A stretch of 64,000 nt of DNA from Prosopocoilus inquinatus (lineage: Eukaryota; Arthropoda; Insecta; Coleoptera; Lucanidae), in the NCBI GenBank assembly GCA_036172665.1, contig CM069877.1:15210501-15274500 (forward strand), written 5' to 3'. The notes beneath the pieces are model-generated. The model saw only the letters and a list, made by a program, of their open reading frames with translations, searched no databases and was not told where the DNA came from. Positions 57,079 to 64,000 of this stretch are shown one piece after another (position 1 is the stretch's first letter; each line of letters begins with the position of its first letter). The position numbers and the translations under genes are program-made.

Positions 57079-57636
57079 ATATTTTCGAAAAATTTTGTGC
57101 AAATCGTTTTTGATTGCAGTGAGAACCTTGAGCAGCCTCTGGACAGCTGTTTCAGCCCTGCTTGGGGCTTCTTCAGCAGAAACGTAGCTCGACATTCCCA
57201 CTGCAGACCAAAAACGACTTGCCCAATTTATTCGCAAATGCGATGTAAGAATGATGAACATATAAAATAGCGACATCTTACTATCGCTTTTTGACCTAAC
57301 ATTGCAGTAGGATAGACAAATTGAAGCGGGATTTGCTCCTAATGAGTCCCCCATGCAAGGCGGCCATGCTTGCTGTCAAAGCATAATGAAAGATTTTAGA
57401 AAAATTTTGTGAAATCAAGCAGGGCTGAAATAGCTGTCCAGAGGCTGCTCGAGGTTCTCACTGCAATCAAAAACGATTTGCACAAAATTTTTCTAAAATC
57501 TTTCATTATGCTTTGACAGCAAGCATGGCCGCCTTGCATGGGGGACTCATTAGGAGCAAATCCCGCTTCAATTTGTCTATCCTACTGCAATGTTAGGTCA
57601 AAAAGCGATAGTAAGATGTCGCTATTTTATATGTTA
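57079..57636. repeat. FB repeat, copy 6, head-to-head units
   Basis: 57079-57375 is a minus-oriented unit: linker, ribozyme (57133-57184), flank and full tail. 57417-57636 is a plus-oriented unit that starts within the ribozyme (GGGCTGAAATAGCTGTCC) and runs through linker and tail. Together they form a large inverted repeat with arms over 200 bp that would fold into a hairpin. The two tails are almost identical, including TAGTAAGATGTCGCTATTTT, so the arms are young or recently homogenised. Confidence 0.82.
57133..57184 (-). ncRNA. Type I hammerhead ribozyme (FB copy 6)
   Basis: On the minus strand: CTGAAGA (57176 to 57170), stem II AGCCC/GGGCT perfectly paired around CAAGCA, GAAA (57153 to 57150), short self-complementary stem III ACAGCTGT, then C, giving the classical GUC triplet. 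Stem I pairs GTTTCTG with CAGAGGC (seven pairs, two of them G-U). All core positions of the hammerhead are met. Compared with the copy at 43951, loop II and stem I differ without breaking pairing. Self-cleavage is inferred. Confidence 0.8.
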
Positions 57637-57780
57637 ATAATATTTTCATTGTTAAACTTTTGTTTTCTACATTTTTGATCAGTACAACTGCATATTATTT
57701 CAGTTGTCCTGATAAAAAAAATCTTGATTATATTGAAATTATAATCTTTCCCTTTTATAGTTGTAAAGCGCATTTTTTCT

Positions 57781-60489
57781 AAAGAAAATTTCATATTTTT
57801 ATTTGAATAGATTTTATATTTGTAGATTTGGTATTTTTATTTGAAATATTTTCATAAGTAAAACGCATTTATCTGAAGACAAAAGAGACTAAAATCAAAT
57901 AGAGAAAGAGCGAACCATTCGAGCAAAGCATGGAAAATAAAGTAGAAATCGATGTCTGTCATTTCTTCCTAAAGCCAGAATGCTACCAACAAAGAAAACT
58001 GAGCTTCAACTTTGTAAAATCGAAAATAAATTAATAAATGGAAGATACGCCTTAAGCCAATTTTATTGACGAACACGGACGAACACAGAACTCTTTTATT
58101 ATAACAAAGACAAACGTATTTACATTTGAAAGAATACTTTTGTAAATTGTTAAATTGTTACCCGACGAAAACGATTTGAAAAGCGACGTCCAAACAAGAA
58201 TCAACAATCGCGAAAACAGGAATAACACTTTCGCTTGCACCTACACCAATTTTCCACCCCATTTAATAAATAAAATCATGTCTCGAAAGACTCTCGCCCC
58301 CCGAAAAACCGGGAAAAGCTTTAATGATTTCCTCCTGCGAAGAATCGCCTCGTAATTCCCCGTTTTTAACGTTAATGATATTTACATTGTTGCTGTGAAC
58401 GCTTTCGGAAATAATTCCGTTTGAAACCGCCGCCAAGTTTAAATTCCTGCATTATTTTCTTTTGTCTGGGGGCGAATTAAAAAGGGAAATTTATTAAAAA
58501 GAAAGAAAACAGTATAAATCATTTTCCACGAGGAAAATAAACACGTCTCATGCATATTCAATTTCGATATTTGAAATTCGAATGCAATTCACGAAGCAAA
58601 TGCACCCCAAATAAAGAAGCCTTAAGTAAATAACGTCGCGATGTGCGACGGCGTAAAAATTAATAATTAATTAGGTCGTGTAACTCGAGAACTAAGGGGT
58701 AAAGTTGCACCCCGAGAAAATCTAAATTCATTTCATTTATTTGTTGAGTGCAATGCGAAGCAACTAAATGCAGGTGCAACATGCATTACAAGCCAGGCAT
58801 AAATCACGGAACTGAATTGAATATTAATAACACATGAAAGCTCTGTGATCTACAGTTGCTTGATTCCTGATTAAACTCGCCCGTCTGTGTGCCTCGTCTT
58901 GGTGAATTATAGCGTAACTCAAGGATGCACAGGATGTTCAGGGTGGGTGGATTTGACTCAACGCAATTTTTCTTTCAATGCGGAATAATCGCATTCTAAC
59001 GTTCTGGTAACCCACTGACGTCTTTTGCTGCGTAAGGGATTTGCAGTATGCACTTAATTGATCCTGACTATTATAATTCTAATTTGTACTGATTTTAATT
59101 TTAATTTTGAATTGATTTATCTTTCTACGGTAATTATTTCATCGTGGCGATATTTTAAAACGGACTTATGCTTGCAAAGAGCTCGCGGGGGAATTTAAAT
59201 TTTAAAAGTTGCTCGCAGAAAGAAATCTCACTTTTCCGCTTTAATCTGACCAGCTCGTATTGTACGATGAAGATGAGTCTCCGGAGGAAAATCTCGACGT
59301 CCCCGACAAATCTTAAAGCGAAAGTTTCTTCATTTTTTTTTCTTGGATGTATTATTCAGCGCCTCCCAGCGATGATGACCCCCAGAGGAAAATTTCATTG
59401 TCTTTTGTTTTTGGCAAGGGCATAAATTAAAAACGACGTGTTTTTAAAGGAATTCTAAACAAGAAAATAATTAGAAAAACAAGAAGGATTTATTTGCATG
59501 CCCCATCATACAGTTGTTATTCTGTGAACACAATTTACCTTCAATTAATAATATTCTAGAAACTACGACCACATTCAAGAGTCACATTTCAAGTTGTATT
59601 AATGAGCGCACGGCGGCGACGATGTAAATAATGATCATGCAACTCAGCCCAATTTGTAATAATAATTTATTTAACGACGTGAAGCTGCAAGGTTTTCGTT
59701 TTATTAAAAAAATAGAAAACAAACATGACAGATTGTCCCCTAAAATTAAAAATTCCATCGATTCTCTAGCAAGTAATTAATTTACGACTCTCCGTGAATT
59801 CATTTAATACTAATTGTAAGTTAAATCGAACTTTGAAAAAAAAAAAAACTTTTTATGCGCTGTAATTAATTGACCATTTGCATGTCGCCGACTAGCATTA
59901 TTTGCATTTACCTCCGATCATCTCGATTTTAATGACTGCAATTTGTCCATTTTTTTACTTTTTCTTTAATTGACTTGTTTTAATTTGCATTTTCTGTTAT
60001 TTATAACGAGACGAACATGTGTCATCAAACAAACTTGCATGCATCTAATTAATTATTAAGTATAAAGAAGAGGGAGCTTACGATTAAACTTTGTAGGATG
60101 TCTCATTAACATTAAGCCCGAAAATAAGATTGCATTTAAATGGAATAAAATTGGCGGCCTACGTGGAGGGCGGGCAATAGAATTGGCGCCAAACTAAACA
60201 TAGGAATAAAATTGACGTCCTACATGTGTTCTGCTTAATTTACTTTCGAATATGAGATATCGATTATTATTTATATTCTCCATGATATTTACAGTTTTAA
60301 GTGTAATCAATCAGTAAATAAAGAAAGAAAAGTCTTCCACTGCAAGTAATTCTTGATTCTCTTTTTTCTAACTAGACCGGTTTTGCCTGTGGCATCATCA
60401 GTACTTACAACCTTCAAGTTAAAGTAATATAAAACGTACAGTAAAATATTTCATAGCAATAAAGCTTATATTATCCTCTAGTGCATGTA
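57781..60489. other. Intergenic DNA, nothing recognised
   Basis: Apparently single-copy sequence without supported frames. On the minus strand at about 60385-60411, CTGATGATGCCACAGGCAAA has the hammerhead box and a TGCC/GGCA stem but lacks GAAA. Confidence 0.4.
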
Positions 60490-61559
60490 CGTGGGCTGCT
60501 GAAATTTTCTGGAATCTAGTAGGTCTAGAATTGTTAACGTTTATCAACTGTCATATTTAAAAAATTTGACGTTTTTCGCCTATAATTCTATTAACAGTTC
60601 ATATCCAAGTGAACTAGTTTTGTTTGTACAGCGTTTGAGAAAAAGTAATTTTGTGCAAACATGGAAATCTCGCGTGAACATTTTCCTGCCATGATTTTTT
60701 ACGATTTTAAATGTGGTCTAACGCCGAAACAATGCCTCGATCGACTTCATTTGGCTTTTGGAGATGAAGCACCATCAAAGAGCAATGTTTGTAATTGGTT
60801 TGCCGAATTCCAGCGTGGACGTACCTCTCTCAGTGACGAATTTCGTGAAGGTCGTCCATCAACATCTGTTGTTGCTACTAATGTAGATGATGTGCGTGAA
60901 ATGCTTAAGCGAGATTGGACATGTGATATACCGTGAGATTCAAGCATCCTTGCGCATTGACATGAACCGATTGGGTATTTCAAAATGAACCAAAACCAGC
61001 AAAAGCTGTCCGTTCACGCAGTGCTGCGAAGCAAATGATTGCTTGTTTCTTTGGTTTAACTGGACATGTAGCAACCGTGGCTTTAGAGGATCGAAAAACC
61101 GTGAATGCTGATAGGTATGCTACAATTTGTTTGCCGGAAGTCATCGATCAAATAAGAAGAAACAATCGAAATCGACGAATTATTCTCCATCATGACAACG
61201 CCAGCTCTCACTCAGCCCGTCAAACAGTTGATTTTTTGTCCAACAAAAATGTTGAATTAATGACTCATTGTCCATATTCACCTGATTTATCACCTAATGA
61301 TTTCTTTTTGTTCCCTAATATCAATAATAAAATGCGTGGTGAGCGATTTTCGTCGGCTGAAGCAGCGGTTGAAGCATTCCGGACACTGGTTTCTGAGGTA
61401 CCATCTTTAGAGTGGAAAACGTGCTTTAGAAATTGCTTCGAGCGTATGCAAAAGTGTATTGACGTCAAAAGCGAATACCTCGAATAACAATGATACCGTT
61501 TACCAAATTTCATATGCGTTTTTTCATACCGTTTCCAGAAACTTTTCCAGCAGCACACG
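60490..61559 (+). mobile_element. mariner transposon, copy 3, internally deleted
   Basis: 1,070 bp with both terminal repeats (CGTGGGCTGCTGAAATTTTC and the complement at 61559) and flanking TA at 60488-60489 and 61560-61561. Compared with copy 2 it lacks about 210 bp in the middle, at about 60966. Confidence 0.85.
60661..61487 (+). pseudogene. mariner transposase, copy 3, deleted and frameshifted
   Basis: The N-terminal DNA-binding part is open from 60661 for 91 codons. An extra base near 60914 shifts the frame, and the deletion at about 60966 removes the segment containing TGDETW with the first catalytic Asp. From 61035 the frame is open again to 61487. HHDNASSHSARQTVDF and SPDLSPNDFFLF hold the second and third catalytic Asp, 34 residues apart (DD34D). 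Inactive. Confidence 0.8.
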
Positions 61560-61729
61560 TATAAATCATGTTTGTTTCAAATAATTCAACAGTACGACAG
61601 TACCACTTAAAAATCTGTTCTAAACTTTTCCATATTGTTTCAATGTTTATTTATTTACAAAAATCTTTTGTCATTTATCTTATACAATAATCTACAAACA
61701 TCACATAGACGAATTAAACCGCAAACAAA

Positions 61730-62435
61730 ATGGAATCGGAGGAGTATTCTACCGATCATCAATTGAGGAAAAGAAAAGTGACCAGGAAAGATGAAGATGA
61801 AGGTTTTAGAAGAAGCAAAAGGACGTTTAGAACGCCCCCAAAAGATAGTGTTAATGATGATAAACTCGATAAAATATTAAGACTAAGGCAAGACATGAAA
61901 AAGGACCTGTCGTCAGAAATACAGAAGAAGGCAAGAGCAGAGCAAAAGGAATTTTGTGGAGGAAGTAAAAAAAAAAATGAAAACAGAAAACGAAACACTA
62001 GAAAACGAGAATGGCTAAATTAAAGCGCGAAATTGGAAGAAATAAAAAGGAACATGGAATGGATAGATAAAGAAAAATAACGTTATCATATAGGGAATGA
62101 AAATTGACACGGACGAACCGAAAACACTAATAGATATGCTGGAGAGCTTCATAGGACAGCATTCAGGAGTAAAGATGCAAGTAAAACAAGACATCAAACT
62201 AGGAGAGAAGATCTGCCTAATCGTATTAAGAAATAGACAAGATAAAACGATAATTATGGAAAACAAACCAAAACTAAAACATATTAAAAATGCAAATATT
62301 TATATTAATGACGACTTGACGAAAGCAGAAAGAGGAAAACAAAGTCAAATGAGGGAAATGGCAAAAGAAAACGGGATAAAGGGCAAGCAAGTTAAACTTG
62401 GATATAACAAGATTACTGTCTATGATAAAAAGTGA
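61730..62435 (+). pseudogene. RTE ORF1, copy 2
   Basis: The first frame (61730-62023) is a highly charged N-terminal region. After a frameshift near 62020 a second frame (62097-62435) carries KLGEKICLIVLRN, NANIYINDDLTKAERGKQ and KLGYNKITVYD. These form the conserved C-terminal block of this ORF1 type, probably an RNA-binding fold. Its middle aligns with 2960-3100 of copy 1. Confidence 0.55.
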
Positions 62436-62595
62436 AGGAGGAGTAAAGCAAACGAGGAAATGAAAGTGCCGAAATCAAAAAACTGATTAAGAAGAAAACG
62501 ACGGATTATATGGTAAGGGATCGGGGCAGGGATAAAGACAACACGAAAGAAAATAATATGATGATGACATGGCAAAAAAATTGACATATTAGAAG

Positions 62596-62855
62596 TAAAA
62601 ATTTTTTTAAACTTGAAACGCACAAAATTATGAAGGGGAAAACACTCAACGTTTCGCTATTGATTAACAGCTTTGGCCAGGAATGTTTCTTTCGTCAGGA
62701 ATGAAAAAAGTAATTACTTTTTTCATTCCTGACCGAAGCTATTAATCAACAGCGAAACGTTGAATGTTTTTCCCTTCATAATTTTGGCCGTTTCAAGTTT
62801 AAAAGAAAACTTTTTGCTTACAATTTTCATCGGACAAGAATCAACTTCTTTTATG
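62596..62855. mobile_element. Penelope-like palindromic insertion with 13-bp target duplication
   Basis: The 13-mer gacatattagaag at 62583-62595 is repeated at 62856-62868. The inserted 260 bp are an inverted repeat with arms from AAACTTGAAACG and AAAATTATGAAGG to a centre at about 62710. Each arm carries an AGCGAAACGTTGA(A/G)TG hammerhead-like segment. The right side adds TTTCATCGGACAAGAATCAA, as at 30945. Inverted terminal modules and variable-length duplications fit Penelope-like elements, so that assignment is inference. Confidence 0.55.
62729..62760 (+). ncRNA. Hammerhead-like motif, Penelope-type (d)
   Basis: CTGACCGAA, a GCT/AGC stem around ATTAATCAAC, then GAAACGTT. There is one extra base in the CUGANGA box, so it is probably inactive. 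An inverted relative lies at about 62651-62690 on the minus strand. Confidence 0.35.
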
Positions 62856-63079
62856 GACATATTAGAAGAAAACAAAAATTTCCAAATTAAAAGTAAGAGA
62901 AGATGGAAAAGAGAAAGAAGGAAGGATAGAATCTAAGCAGTAAAAGAGAAGGAAGAAGAGAATATATACAAGAGTAAAGATAAAGTAAAAAACGTACAGA
63001 ACGGGGAAAGCAAAAACATAAGTCGGAGAGATGGAGAAGATAACTCGAAAGAACAACTAAAGAACAAAACAATTAATAT

Positions 63080-64000
63080 AGGAAGTTGCAATGTTAGAGG
63101 GATGTTTGAGGACGGATCAGTTAAGAACCTTATAAAAGAAGCAAAAGAATACCAACTCGACTTAGTAGCAACACAAGAAACGCATATAAACGAAACAAAT
63201 ATAATGACGGTAAACGATTATGTACTGTTTACTAGTTGGGGAGCAACAAGGAAAAACGGAGTAGGTTTCTTAGCCCATAAAGATCAAAAAGAGAAAATTA
63301 AAAATTATGTACTAATATTTGAAATAATTTTTAATTAGTAATTAAAAATTTTGAATGTGTACACGCCCACCGAGGAAAAGATTGAAAAAGAAAAAGATGT
63401 TTTCTATGAAGAACTAGAAGTCTATAATAAATTAAGTAAGTAAGAAAACAAAACAAACGGATTGTAGTAGATAATATAAATGCAAGAGTGGGAAATGAAG
63501 AAATATACAAACACATAACAGGAGGAAGTAGCAAGCACTAGGAAAGTAATGATAACGGCAAAAGGCTAATAGAATTCGCAGAAGAAAATTATGAGTAAAT
63601 ATTTCGAACGGAAAGATTCCGCAACGGTACATGGGTCTCATCTGGTGAGACGTACACAAACCAGATTGATCATGTCTTGATCGTGAAAAAACATGCCAGT
63701 TTAATTAAAAAATGTTAAAACTTGTAGAGGCGCTGATACGGATTCAGACCACTATTTGGTTGAAATAGACTTACGGCTACAAAAACCGAATAGGACAGAA
63801 ACAAGTAAAGAGAGCACAAAGAGATTTGATATGGAAAAACTGCAAAACACAATATTCGAAGCAGATTTGTTAAATAAATTGAAGAGGCCTTAAATGAAAC
63901 AAGAGAAGTAGGATGGGCACAATCAATAAAAGAAGAATAGGAAAAAATAGCAGAAACTATTCAAAAAACGACAAAGAAAGCGGTTCCAGTGAAAACTCAA
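63080..64000 (+). pseudogene. RTE endonuclease region of ORF2, copy 2
   Basis: NIGSCNVRGMFEDGS opens the APE-type domain near 63080. ATQETHI carries the catalytic Glu, and NGVGFLAHK ends the first frame region. After a stop near 63338, NVYTPTEEK, a VVDNINARVGNEE segment (GD of the usual GDINARVG is lost), then TYTNQIDHVLI and GADTDSDHYLVEI follow in changing frames. The residues after 63770 lead towards the reverse transcriptase. Frameshifts and stops near 63338, 63440, 63540 and 63597 inactivate it. Confidence 0.65.

Larger units (their letters stand above)
54060..57780. repeat. Dispersed repeat R34, copy B, split by later insertions
   Basis: 54060-54164, 54962-55280 and 57636-57780 align in order with copy A (34735-35345). 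The gaps are exactly the hAT-type element 54165-54961 and a 2.35-kb block 55282-57636. Copy A is therefore the uninterrupted reference that dates these insertions as later. Confidence 0.55.
61730..64000 (+). mobile_element. RTE-type LINE, copy 2, running off the window
   Basis: Same organisation as copy 1: ORF1 (61730-62435), then ORF2 starting with the endonuclease from about 63080. It is interrupted by a 260-bp Penelope-like insertion at 62596-62855 with a 13-bp target duplication. The reverse transcriptase should lie to the right of 64000. Confidence 0.7.

Noticed and set aside
60385..60411. Further hammerhead ribozyme on the minus strand
   Set aside because: CTGATGA and a TGCC/GGCA stem are present but the obligatory GAAA is missing, so the core is incomplete.
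1..64000. tRNA or rRNA genes
   Set aside because: I scanned by eye for T-arm GGTTCGAATCC-like sequences with matching acceptor stems and found none that fit. A tRNAscan-SE run would settle it.

Overview
The window is AT-rich animal DNA and almost certainly comes from an insect genome. The only host protein-coding sequence I can support is one exon at 21076-21570 (+). It encodes the N-terminal half of an arginine-vasopressin/oxytocin-type (inotocin) G-protein-coupled receptor. Insects such as beetles keep this receptor and Drosophila has lost it. Together with the transposon content this suggests a beetle or similar insect, but the species is inference. No later exon of the receptor was recognised, so the sequence after 21570 is probably a very long, transposon-filled intron, or else the gene is broken.

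Layout: 1-2560 is quiet AT-rich DNA with one small MITE. 2561-8340 is a decayed RTE-type LINE split by a pogo-like DNA transposon. 8341-11687 is a nest: a MITE holds a CR1/jockey-type LINE, which holds a hAT-type element with a perfect 8-bp target duplication, which holds a dispersed repeat module. 11688-20900 holds several fold-back and long-terminal-inverted-repeat elements. The receptor exon follows at 21076. 22400-25530 has two truncated LINEs and an LTR-like piece. 25829-28850 has a hAT MITE, a mariner copy and a Tc1 relic. 29831-34452 has a ribozyme-type repeat invaded by an element with about 485-bp inverted ends, then a LINE. 35712-37004 is the best-preserved mariner. 37640-38820 is a strand-biased degenerate repeat. 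40855-44200 has a MITE, a LINE with much of its reverse-transcriptase frame open, and a ribozyme-bearing repeat. 46231-50232 has TIR elements and a DD35E Tc1-type relic. 50233-53900 has no open frames and is unexplained. 54165-57640 has two hAT-type elements and a ribozyme-bearing inverted repeat. 60490-61559 is a third mariner, and 61730-64000 is a second RTE copy running off the right edge.

The most interesting signal is a dispersed repeat family, called FB here, with six copies. Each complete unit (about 320 bp, inferred) carries a type I hammerhead self-cleaving ribozyme. Two copies (43951-44001 on + and 57133-57184 on -) keep the conserved core CUGANGA...GAAA, a perfect stem II, a seven-pair stem I and an allowed cleavage triplet (GUA and GUC). 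In the other copies the ribozyme is broken or missing. Units lie head-to-head as inverted repeats, and the family resembles metazoan retrozyme-like elements. A second, separate group of hammerhead-like motifs (30848, 31073, 45978, 62729) sits in Penelope-like modules. One of these modules has a 13-bp target duplication inside the RTE element.

The mobile elements do not work together as a system. They record successive insertions, and nearly all coding frames are broken by stops, frameshifts or deletions.
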